Shown in pieces: positions 1 to 9,999 of a stretch of DNA of 64,000 bases. Below the pieces are notes generated by a model. That model was given only the letters and a program-made list of their open reading frames with translations, was not told where the DNA came from and ran no database searches. A program made the translations under genes and the position numbers. Each line of letters begins with the position of its first letter. Within the stretch, counting starts at the first letter, position 1. Source of the DNA: Methylomonas sp. MK1 (GTDB taxonomy: Bacteria; Pseudomonadota; Gammaproteobacteria; Methylococcales; Methylomonadaceae). The DNA lies in contig NZ_AQOV01000001.1 in assembly GCF_000365425.1 (NCBI RefSeq), positions 1,364,001 to 1,428,000 of the forward strand, written 5' to 3'.

Positions 1-160
1 GTTGCGCCAAAATTTCCAGGCCGTCGGCGCCGCCCTCCGCCATATAGACTTGATATTCCGCACCGCGAAACAAGCGGCGCAAGGCCTTCAACACATTAGG
101 CTCGTCATCGACGAATAATAAATTGGCAACGGTTTGCGGGTCTTGGGAAAGCTCGGTCAT
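1..160 (-). CDS. Response regulator, N-terminal fragment (cut by window edge)
   Basis: The reverse strand from the ATG at 158-160 reads as the start of a receiver domain: a short leader, then LLFVDDEPNVLKALRRLF, which holds the acidic pair that binds Mg2+ in CheY-like receivers. The rest lies outside the window, so the phosphorylated Asp and any output domain cannot be seen. It begins 19 bases after the stop of the hemerythrin-sensor kinase and on the same strand, so the two probably form a kinase-regulator operon. Family assignment is firm; the output function is unknown. Confidence 0.8.
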   Translation of the reverse strand, partial: MTELSQDPQTVANLLFVDDEPNVLKALRRLFRGAEYQVYMAEGGADGLEILAQ

Positions 161-179
161 GGCGCGGCTGCGATATTCG

Positions 180-1964
180 TTAACTGGCAGGGGTACAGGT
201 CGGCAAATAAATCCGGAACCGAGTTCCTCGCCCGATTTCCGAATCTATCTCGATACGACCATGATGGTCCTGGATGATTTTATAAGATAGCGACAAGCCC
301 AAGCCGGTGCCTTTACCGACCGGCTTGGTGGTAAAAAATGGATCGAACATCCGCGCTCGGGTTGCTTCGTTCATACCCTGGCCGTTATCCTCCACTTCGA
401 CCCACAGCCAATCGGCATCCTGATAACCGGTACGCACCGTAATTTTGCCGAAGTCCTCAATGGCTTGCGAGGCGTTGACCAACAGGTTCATGAATACCTG
501 ATTCAGTTGCGCGCCAACACATTCGAAGGGTTTAATGCCGCCATATTCCTTGACGACTTCGGCTTTGTATTTGAGCTCGTTGTTGATGATGTTCAAGGTA
601 GCATCGATGCCGGCTTCCAGATCGAATATTTCCCTGCCCTGCTTATCGATCCGGGAAAAATCGCGTAGATCCTGGACGATTTTCTTGGCGCGGTTGGCGC
701 CTTCAAGAGATTCATCGACCAAATCGGCGGCATCGTCCTTCACAAAAGCCAGATCGACCGATTGTTTAAATTGCTGGAAGGCTTGCGCGTCGGGATGGTC
801 TGCGCTCAGCTGCCCGGCCAGGCGTTCGGCCAATTCGGCGGCTTGGGTCAAATCTTGTATGTATTGTTTAAGACTATTCAGATTGGAATAAATATAACCC
901 AGCGGATTATTGATCTCGTGCGCCACGCCGGCCGCCAATTGGCCTATCGACGCCATCTTTTCGGACTGCACCAGATGAGCCTGGGTTTCCTGGAGTTTCT
1001 GATTGAGCAGGGTTTGCTGGTTTTTCTCCAGCTCCAGGGTCTTATTAGCCTCTGTCAACGCCTGGGTGCGCTCCCTGACGCGCTCTTCCAGTTGCTGATT
1101 GATTTTCAGCAAAGCGCTTTCCGCCTGCTTTTGCGTGCTGATATCCATGCCGCAGCCCATCAAGCCGGCGAATTCGCCGCTTTTGCGCACCCTGGGCACC
1201 GCAGTTTCCAAAATCCACACCACCGCTCCGTCCGGTGCGTATAAGCGATATTGGATTTTGAACTTGGTTAACTCAGCCGCAGCTTGTTGATAAGCCTGCA
1301 CCACTTTGTCTCTGTCCTCGGCGTGTATGGTATTTAACCACTGGCGCCGGTCAACAAAGCCGCGCTGGATATTGAACGTTTTAAACCAGAAACGATTACA
1401 AAAAATCGGCAGGTTTTTGGCATTGGTTATCCAGATCAGAGCCGGCAGATGATCGGCAAGCTCCTTGAAACGCTCTTCGCTTTCCCGTAAAGCTGAATAT
1501 AAATTGCTGTGTAAAATATCGACATGTTCATCCTTATCGATACTAACTTGCTCGGCGTCGATGCCTTGATTAAGGCTGATCGCCATCAACTTGTCGGTTT
1601 TTAAAATATGGTGGCAAAGCCAGTCGACCAAAAAATCCAACAGATCCTTGGAAAGGACCGAAACATCGGATTGCGCCTCGACATGCACTTGTTGCATTTT
1701 ATCGATAAATTCTTGATGCTGCTGGCAATGCTGGGCCTGCATCCGCAGATTGAAGCCTGCCTCCATCATCAGTTGCTCTTCGTGTTGGAAATGATCTACG
1801 GTGTAATCGACTAACTGCTTGACGGTCTCCAGCACGGTTTGCAGGTCGGCACCCAAGGCGTTTAATTCATCCAGGCGATTAATCAGCGCGACCAGATGCC
1901 GATGCTGATTATCCACACTGTCTATACCGACCAGCAGTTGGTCGTTCCACGTTAAAATACTCAT
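180..1964 (-). CDS. Hemerythrin-PAS sensor histidine kinase
   Basis: A 594-aa soluble sensor kinase. Residues about 1-135 form a bacteriohemerythrin domain: the iron-ligand pattern is visible as [20 protein letters not shown] and [16 protein letters not shown] domain (about 160-285) follows, then a coiled coil and a catalytic core with H-box [10 protein letters not shown]-box [11 protein letters not shown]-box DNGQGM and [15 protein letters not shown]. Bacteriohemerythrins bind O2 at a di-iron site, so I infer that the kinase senses oxygen and passes phosphate to the receiver protein encoded just downstream. No membrane segment is seen. The target process is not evident. Confidence 0.92.
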   Translation of the reverse strand: MSILTWNDQLLVGIDSVDNQHRHLVALINRLDELNALGADLQTVLETVKQLVDYTVDHFQHEEQLMMEAGFNLRMQAQHCQQHQEFIDKMQQVHVEAQSDVSVLSKDLLDFLVDWLCHHILKTDKLMAISLNQGIDAEQVSIDKDEHVDILHSNLYSALRESEERFKELADHLPALIWITNAKNLPIFCNRFWFKTFNIQRGFVDRRQWLNTIHAEDRDKVVQAYQQAAAELTKFKIQYRLYAPDGAVVWILETAVPRVRKSGEFAGLMGCGMDISTQKQAESALLKINQQLEERVRERTQALTEANKTLELEKNQQTLLNQKLQETQAHLVQSEKMASIGQLAAGVAHEINNPLGYIYSNLNSLKQYIQDLTQAAELAERLAGQLSADHPDAQAFQQFKQSVDLAFVKDDAADLVDESLEGANRAKKIVQDLRDFSRIDKQGREIFDLEAGIDATLNIINNELKYKAEVVKEYGGIKPFECVGAQLNQVFMNLLVNASQAIEDFGKITVRTGYQDADWLWVEVEDNGQGMNEATRARMFDPFFTTKPVGKGTGLGLSLSYKIIQDHHGRIEIDSEIGRGTRFRIYLPTCTPAS

Positions 1965-2066
1965 CCGCGATCCATTCTTAGCAGGGTCAAGTCTGATTAC
2001 CGACCCCTGGCATTATGGCACAATGCATTTACTCTGCCGGTTTTTTCAAGACTCAGGTTTATTGGT

Positions 2067-2474
2067 ATGGATATTCAAGATTTCGACGGTTTACGCGCCT
2101 TGCTGGACTCAACGTTTCCGAAAACCTGCCGCAGTTGCGGTTACGTATATATCTCGGCCGAGCAGTTTTTTATCGAAACCCAAGACATGCCCCATGGTCG
2201 TTCATCGTTACGGTCGGCCATCGAGGACGACGGCTTAATTCTAGTGGAAGTATTCAGAAACTGCCGCTGTGGCTCCACGCTGATGGACGAGTTCGGCTGT
2301 CGGCGAGATCAAAGCGAAAACGGCGTAAAACAACGCCTGGCTTTTGAGAATATGTTGCGTGCCATGCAAGCGCGAAACATCTCCACAGACGCTGCCCGCA
2401 TGGAGATCATCAAGTTTTTACAAGGTCAACCCAATACGCTGGTGGCAATGCTGAATATCGAACTGCGCCCCTAG
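2067..2474 (+). CDS. Hypothetical protein with CxxC zinc-ribbon-like motif
   Basis: A 135-aa protein that I do not recognise. It has CRSCGYV near residue 22 and NCRCGS near residue 84, so two Cys pairs could bind a metal as in zinc ribbons. The C-terminal third is predicted helical. The start at 2067 is the last in-frame Met before the conserved-looking part; upstream frames overlap other readings without support. It is transcribed divergently from the hemerythrin kinase and convergently with uup. Function unknown. Confidence 0.65.
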   Translation: MDIQDFDGLRALLDSTFPKTCRSCGYVYISAEQFFIETQDMPHGRSSLRSAIEDDGLILVEVFRNCRCGSTLMDEFGCRRDQSENGVKQRLAFENMLRAMQARNISTDAARMEIIKFLQGQPNTLVAMLNIELRP

Positions 2475-2498
2475 CGATGCATTACCGGCCGGAAATTC

Positions 2499-4385
2499 TT
2501 AGCCTTGCATGGCTTCCAACTCATCCCAACGCTGATAAGCCTGGCTCAGATCGGCCTCGGCAGTCTGCAATTGCGCCAGCTTGGCGGCTACGGCATCAGG
2601 GCTTTGTTTATAAAAATTGGCTTCGTTCATTTCCGCCGTCAGCTGGACTTGCAGGGTTTCCAGTTGCTCAATCAGCGCCGGCAGTTGTTCCAGTTCCCGC
2701 TGTTCCTTAAAACTAAGCTTCTTGGCCGGGCCGGTTTTGGGTTTTTCTTTTTTTACGGCTTGCTCGGCGATTTTTACCGCTTCGGCTTTTTTGTTCTGCT
2801 CCATCAACGCAAACCAGTCGGCATAACCGCCGATATATTCTTCGACCCTGCCCTCGCCTTCGAACACCAGTACGCTGGTCACAACGTTATCCAGAAACTC
2901 CCGGTCATGACTGACCAACAATAAGGTGCCTTGGTACTCGACCAGTTTTTCTTCCAATATCTCCAGGGTTTCCAAATCCAGATCGTTGGTGGGTTCGTCC
3001 ATCACGATCAGGTTGGCGGTCTTGGTAAACAGGCGCGCCAATAGCAGGCGGTTTTTCTCGCCGCCGGACAGGCTTTTCACCGGCGATCGCGCTCTGGCCG
3101 GAGCGAATAGAAAGTCGGCCAGATAGGACATCACATGCCGCTTGCCATCCGGCGTATCGACAAACTCGCCGCCGTCCAGCACGCTGTCGGCCACCGAGAT
3201 TTCCGGATCCAGCTGCTCGCGTAATTGGTCAAAGTACGCGATTTGCAGATTGGTGCCCAGCTCTATGGTGCCGGTGGTAGGCTGCAATTGGCCCAATAGC
3301 AATTTCAATAAGGTGGATTTGCCGGCGCCGTTATTGCCGATCAAGCCGATCTTGTCGCCGCGTTCGATACGCAACGAAAAGTCCTTGATGATGGTTCTAT
3401 CGCCATAATTAAAATTCACGTCGATGGCCTCGACGACTTTCTTGCCGGAGGCCTCGCCTTTGTTCAGGGTCAGTTTGGCGGTGCCTTGGGTATTGCGGCG
3501 CTCGGAGCGTTCGTCGCGCAACCTTTTCAAGGCTCTGACCCGACCTTCGTTACGCGTGCGCCGGGCCTTAACGCCTTGTCTGATCCAGACTTCTTCCTTG
3601 GCCAGCTTCTTGTCGAACTCGGCGTTTTGATTAGCTTCGTCTTCCAAGGCCGCCGCCTTGCGCGCCAGATAATCCTGGTAATTGCCGGCCCAAGAAGTCA
3701 ATTGGCCGCGATCCAAATCGATAATTCGCGTCGCCAGTTTTTGCAAAAATGCCCGGTCATGGGTGACAAACATTACCGCACCTTGAAAGGCCAGGATTTG
3801 TTCTTCCAACCAGGCAATGCTTTCGAAATCCAGATGGTTGGTCGGCTCGTCCAGCAACAGCACTTCCGGGTCTATCACCAAGGCCCGCGCCAAGGCCACC
3901 CGACGCTTCCAACCGCCGGACAGACTGCCGACCAGCACATCCGCCGGTAGCTGCAATTTGCTTAACACCGCTTCGACGCGGGTTTGAAACTCCCAACCGT
4001 TGTCGGCTTCCAGCTTGTGCTGCACATCACCCAAGGCTTGCAGCGATTGCTCGCTGCCGTCCATGTGGTGTAACAATTCGTGATAACGGGCGATCACGCG
4101 ACCCAATTCGCCCAATCCACCGGCGACGGCTTCGTAAATAGTTTCGTTTTCGTCCAAATTGGGCGACTGCTCCAGCCAAGCCAAACGCAGCTCCGGCTGT
4201 TTCCAGATTTCACCGTGATCGGCATGAATATCGCCGGCGATGATTTTCATCAAGGTCGATTTGCCCTCGCCGTTGCGGCCCAGCAGGCCGACCCGTTCGC
4301 CGGCGTCGAGTTGAAAGGCGGCGTTATCGAGCAGCGCATGGGTGCCGAAGGCGATGGAAACATTGGTTAAGCGGATTAAAGGCAT
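2499..4385 (-). CDS. uup: ABC-F ATPase Uup
   Basis: A 628-aa soluble protein with two ABC ATPase domains and no membrane segments. Walker A motifs are GRNGEGKST and GNNGAGKST, signatures are SGGWKRR and SGGEKNR, and Walker B motifs are LLLDEPTNHLD and IVMDEPTNDLD. The interdomain linker is rich in Arg/Lys (ABC-F P-site tRNA interaction motif), and the last ~80 residues form a Lys/Glu-rich coiled coil typical of Uup. Uup family members act on ribosomes and affect replication and transposon excision. The start overlaps the end of the CinA-like gene by 10 bases, so the genes are probably cotranscribed. Confidence 0.93.
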   Translation of the reverse strand: MPLIRLTNVSIAFGTHALLDNAAFQLDAGERVGLLGRNGEGKSTLMKIIAGDIHADHGEIWKQPELRLAWLEQSPNLDENETIYEAVAGGLGELGRVIARYHELLHHMDGSEQSLQALGDVQHKLEADNGWEFQTRVEAVLSKLQLPADVLVGSLSGGWKRRVALARALVIDPEVLLLDEPTNHLDFESIAWLEEQILAFQGAVMFVTHDRAFLQKLATRIIDLDRGQLTSWAGNYQDYLARKAAALEDEANQNAEFDKKLAKEEVWIRQGVKARRTRNEGRVRALKRLRDERSERRNTQGTAKLTLNKGEASGKKVVEAIDVNFNYGDRTIIKDFSLRIERGDKIGLIGNNGAGKSTLLKLLLGQLQPTTGTIELGTNLQIAYFDQLREQLDPEISVADSVLDGGEFVDTPDGKRHVMSYLADFLFAPARARSPVKSLSGGEKNRLLLARLFTKTANLIVMDEPTNDLDLETLEILEEKLVEYQGTLLLVSHDREFLDNVVTSVLVFEGEGRVEEYIGGYADWFALMEQNKKAEAVKIAEQAVKKEKPKTGPAKKLSFKEQRELEQLPALIEQLETLQVQLTAEMNEANFYKQSPDAVAAKLAQLQTAEADLSQAYQRWDELEAMQG

Positions 4386-5596
4386 TTGTTTTGTAGGTAA
4401 CGTCTGAGTAAGTCCAGCGCCAGTAAGGCGGCCTGGTTTTGTTTGGATTTAAGGGCGCCATAGGCATTGAGCTGGGTCGAGACCACGCCGCTGGGTGTGG
4501 CTAATGCATTGTAAAGGACAATGGCTTTATCTTTATCCCGATAGTCTGCGGCGCTGCCGCTAAAAAGCTGAACTAAGGCAAAATCGGTTTGCTCGCGGGC
4601 TTTGAGTTGTTCGGCCCAAATTTTGGCGATGGGCAGTACATCACCGCCATCCGCTTGGCCTGCGCCTGTGTTGCGCCCCCAATCGAGATTAACTTCAACG
4701 CAAGTCAACCACTCGCGCCCCAGACATTTGCTGGCCAGCAGACCCTGACTGGCGGTTTCCAGCAAGGCCAGGGAGCAGCGCTTTGCGCGCATCGCGGTAG
4801 CTACCACCTCAAACAGATCGCCTTGCTGTTCGGTGAGTCCGTCGATGGCGAACACATAATCGCCGATCCGATCCGCCACTTCGCCCACACAAGTCTGTTT
4901 TAGCGATTCCTGGAAACCGCCTGGAAACAACAGTTTGGTTTGTACTTCGTCCGGCGCGGCGCGAAAACCCAGTTGCACACCGTCGGGCAGTTGTATACCG
5001 TCCAGAGATTGCTGAATCGCCGATTCGCCTATACCTATGCTGCGTAGGCTAACCAAACACTCCGGCTGCAAATCAAAACGCTCCAGTAATTGCTGCCTTA
5101 CAAGAGTGGTGAACATATGTTTCATTTCCGACGGCACACCCGGCAAAAACACAAACCAGCAGCGTTTAAATTGCAGGGCAAAGCCCGGCGCGGTGCCGTA
5201 AGCGTTATCGATGCGCATCGCAGACTGCGGCAACAGGGCTTGCTTGCGATTGGCTTCCGGCATCACTCGATTGCGACGCGCGTAATACTGCTGAATGTCC
5301 GCAAAGGCCCGGGCGTCGAATTGCAATGACTGGCCGCTGGCAATACTGACCGCCTCGGCGGTGAGATCGTCGCTGGTCGGCCCTAGGCCGCCGGTGCAAA
5401 TACAGCAATCGGCCCGTTCACCGATCTCCCTAAACAGCGCAACCAAATCTTGCAGGTTATCGCCCACCGCCGTATGGCGTTTCAGCGTAAAACCTAGTTC
5501 CACCAATTGCTGGGAGAGCCAGGCGGCGTTGCTGTCCACGGTCTGCCCGCAGACAATTTCCTCGCCTTGCGAGAATATTTCGGCAATTTGTCTCAT
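4376..5596 (-). CDS. CinA-like protein with degenerate C-terminal deamidase domain
   Basis: The N-terminal ~170 residues match the MoeA/CinA molybdopterin-binding-like fold (GEEIVCGQTVDSNAAWLS, CTGGLGPTSDD, PGVPSEM). The C-terminal part aligns with the PncC/CinA NMN deamidase domain, but the usual AESCTGG signature reads LETASQG, so the deamidase is probably inactive. I chose the ATG at 5594-5596 because it overlaps the stop of the upstream transporter gene as ATGA; the longer reading adds only five residues. The gene lies between an AEC transporter and uup, on the same strand. The biochemical role is uncertain. Confidence 0.88.
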   Translation of the reverse strand: MRQIAEIFSQGEEIVCGQTVDSNAAWLSQQLVELGFTLKRHTAVGDNLQDLVALFREIGERADCCICTGGLGPTSDDLTAEAVSIASGQSLQFDARAFADIQQYYARRNRVMPEANRKQALLPQSAMRIDNAYGTAPGFALQFKRCWFVFLPGVPSEMKHMFTTLVRQQLLERFDLQPECLVSLRSIGIGESAIQQSLDGIQLPDGVQLGFRAAPDEVQTKLLFPGGFQESLKQTCVGEVADRIGDYVFAIDGLTEQQGDLFEVVATAMRAKRCSLALLETASQGLLASKCLGREWLTCVEVNLDWGRNTGAGQADGGDVLPIAKIWAEQLKAREQTDFALVQLFSGSAADYRDKDKAIVLYNALATPSGVVSTQLNAYGALKSKQNQAALLALDLLRRYLQNKCL

Positions 5597-6516
5597 AACA
5601 CCCGATACCAAAGCGGTAAGCTCACTAAACTCAAGGCCGTCGTCACCGTCACGGCCATCGCATATAAACCGCTGTCCAGCTTATAGCGGTCGCATAACAC
5701 GATGCCCATCACCATACTCGGCATGGCTAGATCCATCACGGCCGCCGCCCTGGGCTGGCCGGTCAAATTGAGCAAATTTGCCAGCCACAACGCAATCAGC
5801 GGCATCAGCCATAACTTAATCAATGCGGTGGGAGCGATGAACGGTAAGTTGCGCACACGTATATCCCGCCAACTAAGTGCCAGGCCTAAAGAAAAAATCA
5901 TCAACGGTGCCACCGCTCCGGAACATTTTTGCAGTAAGCCGCCTACCCAGAACGGTATCGGCACCTGATTAAGGTTTAACACGACCGCGACAAAAGCGGC
6001 CCAGAATGGCGGCGCATTAAAAAACGCCAAGAGCGATTTTGGCTTCGGTTCCCCGGTTGCTCCGTAATGGCGGGCCAGCATTATGCCTAAGGTATATACC
6101 AACGGCGCTTCGGCAAACAAATCGATCTGGATGACCAAAGACCGGGTCCAGTCGCCGAAAATCTGCTCCAATACCGGCAAGCCCAGGTACGTGACGTTTG
6201 GAAAAGCTGCCGCCAAAATCACCGCCCCGGTTTGCGGATTTTTGAATCTAAACAACTTAGCAAGCAGCCAACTTGCCAAAATCGCCAACAAGATACTGAT
6301 AGAACCCAATGCTGAATATTGTAACGATTGCCAGCCAATATCCGCCCGCCACAGCACATCCAGCACCATAACCGGCATAAAAAAGTAATAAACCACACTG
6401 GTTAACACCAGCCGGGTCTGGTCTGCCGACAAACGGTTAGGCGTCAAGACCCGCCAACCGGCACCGCACAGCATCAGCACGGTCATTTGCATCAAGGTTG
6501 TATTCATGCCGCGCAT
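5593..6516 (-). CDS. AEC family (auxin efflux carrier-like) transporter
   Basis: A 307-aa inner-membrane protein with about ten hydrophobic segments in the two-repeat layout of the AEC/bile-acid permease superfamily. PNVTYLGLPVLEQIFG in the middle matches the family's conserved N-x-x-x-x-G-x-P region. Bacterial members export or import small organic acids; the substrate cannot be told from sequence. Met 4 (6507) is an alternative start. The stop overlaps the start of the CinA-like gene by four bases, which indicates translational coupling. Confidence 0.88.
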   Translation of the reverse strand: MRGMNTTLMQMTVLMLCGAGWRVLTPNRLSADQTRLVLTSVVYYFFMPVMVLDVLWRADIGWQSLQYSALGSISILLAILASWLLAKLFRFKNPQTGAVILAAAFPNVTYLGLPVLEQIFGDWTRSLVIQIDLFAEAPLVYTLGIMLARHYGATGEPKPKSLLAFFNAPPFWAAFVAVVLNLNQVPIPFWVGGLLQKCSGAVAPLMIFSLGLALSWRDIRVRNLPFIAPTALIKLWLMPLIALWLANLLNLTGQPRAAAVMDLAMPSMVMGIVLCDRYKLDSGLYAMAVTVTTALSLVSLPLWYRVL

Positions 6517-6570
6517 TTTATCAGGCTGGCGGCGGTGACACGCGGCTAAAGCATTTGCCCTAGTAATTGA

Positions 6571-9500
6571 CTAAATACGCTGATCGCCGCACGGTGCTTG
6601 GGCTACGGCCTTGTCGAGTAGTAGTTCGAACTGATCGGCCGGAACCGGTCTGGAAATTAAATAGCCTTGTCCGTAATCGCAGCCCATTCGATTTAATAGA
6701 TCGTATTGCTCCTGGGTCTCTATGCCTTCGGCGACGACTTTGATGCCTAACTTGTGCGCCATCACCACAATGGCTTCGCACAAGGCCATGTCACTGGAGC
6801 CGGCCACCAGACTTCTGACAAACGCCTGGTCTATCTTGATGTAATCGATGTCGAATTTTTTCAAATAGGCCAAGGACGAATAACCGGTGCCGAAATCGTC
6901 CAAAGCCACTTGCATGCCGGCATCGCGAAACGCCAACAATTGTTCGCGAGTGCTATTGCTGGCATCCAGTATTAAGCCTTCGGTGATTTCGACAATCACG
7001 CTCTGGCCTGGTAATTCCAGCTCCCGCAGCAAGACTATCCATTGATTGGCTTCCATGGCTTGCTTGCGGAACTGTACCGGCGATTTATTCACGCTGATCT
7101 GGAAATCCGGATGGTAGGTTTGCCGCCATTGTTTGGCCTGACGCACAGCGGTGTCGAAAACCCAATCGCCAATATCAACGATAACCCCGGTATCTTCGGC
7201 AACCGGAATAAATTCGGCCGGGCTAACCATTCCCAGCGTCGGATGCTGCCAACGTAACAAAGCTTCCGCTTTGGCGATGCTGCCGCTGGCGAATTCGATG
7301 ATCGGTTGGTAATGCAGTAAAAACTGCTGCCGGGCCAGCGCGCCGTGCAAATCGTTGGCCAGCCGCATGCGTAGTTGGGCGTTCTGCTGCATCAAGGCAG
7401 TGAAATATTGGTAACGGTCGCGACCCTGATTTTTAGCGGCGTACATCGCCTGATCGGCATTTTTTAATAACGAATCGGTATCCAGCGCATCGTCCGGATA
7501 TAGGGCAATACCTATACTCCCGGAAATGTAGGCCGTCTCGTTTCCCAACCGAAACGGTTCCGCCAAGCCCTGCAAGATATTCCGGGCGATCCGGTTGACG
7601 CCATCCACTTGGTCCAACTCGCCGAGAATCACGGTGAATTCATCGCCGCCCAGCCTGGCGATGCTGTCGCAATCGCGCACGCAGCCGCTGATGCGCCGTG
7701 CCGCTTCCTTCAACAACACGTCCCCCATGAAGTGGCCCATGCTGTCATTGACATCCTTGAAGCGGTCCAAGTCCAGAAACATCAAGGCCACATGCCGCCC
7801 ATGCCGAAAAGCCTTTTTGATTTCCTGATTGAGCCTATCTAAAAACATATTGCGATTCGGCAAACCGGTCAGCGGATCGAAATTGGCTTGCCGCCAAATC
7901 AATTCCTCGGATTTTTTCCGGTCGGTAATATCCGCGATCAAGGCCACCCGCCTGTGCACACCACCGCTCTCATTCAGAATGGAGTTGATAGTTACCCACT
8001 GGATGCAATCCTCGCCGTTCTTGCGACGGCCGCTGATTTCGCCGGCCCACTGACCGTTGGTATTGATTACCCGCAAGACGGTTTTGTAGAAAGCCTGATC
8101 GTGCGGCTCGGTGGCGCCGCCAACAAAGGCGCGGCCTATCACTTCGTCCGCCGAATATCCGGTTACCGTGGTAAATGCCGGATTAACCGTGATGATAGTG
8201 CCCGTGGCATCGGTGACCATCATTGCTTCACTACTGTTCAAATACACCAAGGCCGCCAGTTGCATTTCCTCTTCGGCGCTTTTCCGCGCGGTAATGTCCT
8301 CGTACACACCCAACACACCAATAGTCTGTTGTTGCAAATTACGTAAGGGCACTCTTGAGGTTCGCAAATGCATGGTTTTACCTGCCGGCCCCATTAGCGT
8401 TTCTTCGTAATTCAATTTTGCCGTATTACTCTCTATTACCTGCTTATCGTCTGCTCGATATAAGTGCGCTAAATCTCGCCAAACTAATTGCTCATCGGAT
8501 TTACCGATCAATTCGGCGGGGCTATCTAGCCCGGCATCCCTACTGAAGGCTAAGTTGGCCCCCAGATAACGGTAATTCAGGTCTTTCCAGAATACGCGAC
8601 TGGGGATGGTGTTGATGACGGTTTGCAGCATGTTTACCGAATCGGCTAGTTTGTGCATCGCTTCCAACCGTTCGGAAATATCGCGCAAAATCAGTAATTG
8701 ATTCCCGGCCAAGCTATCGCCCAATAAGACGATGTCAACCAACACCATCCGGCACCTGCCATCCTTGCAACACACTTTCAATTCCGCGGTTTGGCTGGAC
8801 TCGGCCGCGGAATGGGGAACACGCTGATAACTGTGCCAATTAGCGATGACCTGCTGCCGATATTCGGCATCGGGATGGGCATGCCACCACCATTCCGCCA
8901 AGGTCGGAATATCGCTTAGCGTATACCCAAACGTTTTCACGAAAGCCGAGTTCAAATAATTGATATTGCCTTGGCTATCATGCAGTACATAAGCAATTGG
9001 CGACTCTTCGATAATTGCATGAAATTTGGCTTCGCTACCGGACAGCGCCTGATGGGCTTGATAAAGCCTCTGGTAAGGCAGTTGGATGCTGTTGAGAAAT
9101 ACCGAACGGTAGATCAGGCCATAGGCGACTACTTTATAGATGTGGCCGAGCAAAATATATAAATCGGTCACGCTGGCATAAAAGGTCACGAACAACTCGC
9201 TCATGGCCATGATAGCGGCAGCCGCCGCCAAACCAGCCGGATCGTAAGAATGTTGACGGCGGGTTTGGAGTAAATAGCCGAGGGCGCTGAGAGCATAGAC
9301 GCCGGCCAATAGATATTCGCAGGCTTTTTTAACAGACGTTAAGCCCTGAACTGCATCAAAGGTGCGCGGTAACCAGTCTTGATGGAAAAACACCAACCAG
9401 CAACTCAGGGCAATGTAGAGCAATACACCGCTCAACATCATCGAACGCGATACCGGTGATATTTGCCTGCTTGGCACCAGCAAACCCATCACTAAGCCTA

Positions 9501-9876
9501 GCGCCGCAAACGCGCGGGCCATCAACCAAAAAGCGATGGCTTTTTCCGGATCGCTTTCTGTGATAAAGGCCGGCATACCACTGAAAGACAGGGTATGCAT
9601 TAAATCAAGGACCGCCACGCCTAAGAAACAGCAGGCCAGCATCATGAATCCGGCGGAGTTTTCCTTTTGATAAACGCTCCAACCCACGGCGAAAACCAAT
9701 GCGGAAATCACGATGGAAAAACCTTCCATCAAGGTATGTACGCCTAAGGATTGGCTGACAAACGGCCGCAAGGATTCCGATAGCGGAAAATACAAGCTAA
9801 GCAACTGCGCAAGTAAAAGTAGTAGCACCGTCCAAAGCAGAGGCCTGGCCTGGTTTTGTTCGCTATATTGCTCCAC
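6571..9876 (-). CDS. MASE3-PAS-GGDEF-EAL membrane c-di-GMP protein
   Basis: A 1101-aa protein. About 240 N-terminal residues carry seven or eight hydrophobic segments resembling the MASE3 sensor domain (DLMHTLSFSGMP). Three PAS domains follow, then a GGDEF domain with an intact RLGGDEF active site and an EAL domain with EALLRW plus the later DDFGTGYSS and KIDQAFV motifs. Both diguanylate cyclase and phosphodiesterase activity look possible. The start is GTG at 9874-9876, preceded by AAGGGA; the next Met is only after the first membrane segment. The gene stands alone, 54 bases from the transporter gene. Confidence 0.93.
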   Translation of the reverse strand: MEQYSEQNQARPLLWTVLLLLLAQLLSLYFPLSESLRPFVSQSLGVHTLMEGFSIVISALVFAVGWSVYQKENSAGFMMLACCFLGVAVLDLMHTLSFSGMPAFITESDPEKAIAFWLMARAFAALGLVMGLLVPSRQISPVSRSMMLSGVLLYIALSCWLVFFHQDWLPRTFDAVQGLTSVKKACEYLLAGVYALSALGYLLQTRRQHSYDPAGLAAAAAIMAMSELFVTFYASVTDLYILLGHIYKVVAYGLIYRSVFLNSIQLPYQRLYQAHQALSGSEAKFHAIIEESPIAYVLHDSQGNINYLNSAFVKTFGYTLSDIPTLAEWWWHAHPDAEYRQQVIANWHSYQRVPHSAAESSQTAELKVCCKDGRCRMVLVDIVLLGDSLAGNQLLILRDISERLEAMHKLADSVNMLQTVINTIPSRVFWKDLNYRYLGANLAFSRDAGLDSPAELIGKSDEQLVWRDLAHLYRADDKQVIESNTAKLNYEETLMGPAGKTMHLRTSRVPLRNLQQQTIGVLGVYEDITARKSAEEEMQLAALVYLNSSEAMMVTDATGTIITVNPAFTTVTGYSADEVIGRAFVGGATEPHDQAFYKTVLRVINTNGQWAGEISGRRKNGEDCIQWVTINSILNESGGVHRRVALIADITDRKKSEELIWRQANFDPLTGLPNRNMFLDRLNQEIKKAFRHGRHVALMFLDLDRFKDVNDSMGHFMGDVLLKEAARRISGCVRDCDSIARLGGDEFTVILGELDQVDGVNRIARNILQGLAEPFRLGNETAYISGSIGIALYPDDALDTDSLLKNADQAMYAAKNQGRDRYQYFTALMQQNAQLRMRLANDLHGALARQQFLLHYQPIIEFASGSIAKAEALLRWQHPTLGMVSPAEFIPVAEDTGVIVDIGDWVFDTAVRQAKQWRQTYHPDFQISVNKSPVQFRKQAMEANQWIVLLRELELPGQSVIVEITEGLILDASNSTREQLLAFRDAGMQVALDDFGTGYSSLAYLKKFDIDYIKIDQAFVRSLVAGSSDMALCEAIVVMAHKLGIKVVAEGIETQEQYDLLNRMGCDYGQGYLISRPVPADQFELLLDKAVAQAPCGDQRI

Positions 9877-9915
9877 AGTGTTCCCTTGCTGTTTGCCGGT
9901 CTGCCAATATTATGT

Positions 9916-9927
9916 AGACTTAAGTCT
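9916..9927. promoter_or_regulatory. 12-bp perfect palindrome upstream of the GGDEF-EAL gene
   Basis: AGACTTAAGTCT lies 40 bases upstream of the GTG start of the 1101-aa c-di-GMP gene, in the 123-base gap before the MfnB-like gene. A second perfect palindrome, CTATCGATAG, is at 9955-9964. Their position fits an operator, but no regulator is identified and short palindromes occur by chance. Confidence 0.25.
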
Positions 9928-9999
9928 GTTAGCGGCTAGTGTTATTGTTATGTTCTATCGATAGTGCGATGGGTACTGTCAATTCATCAGCAGGCTCAT

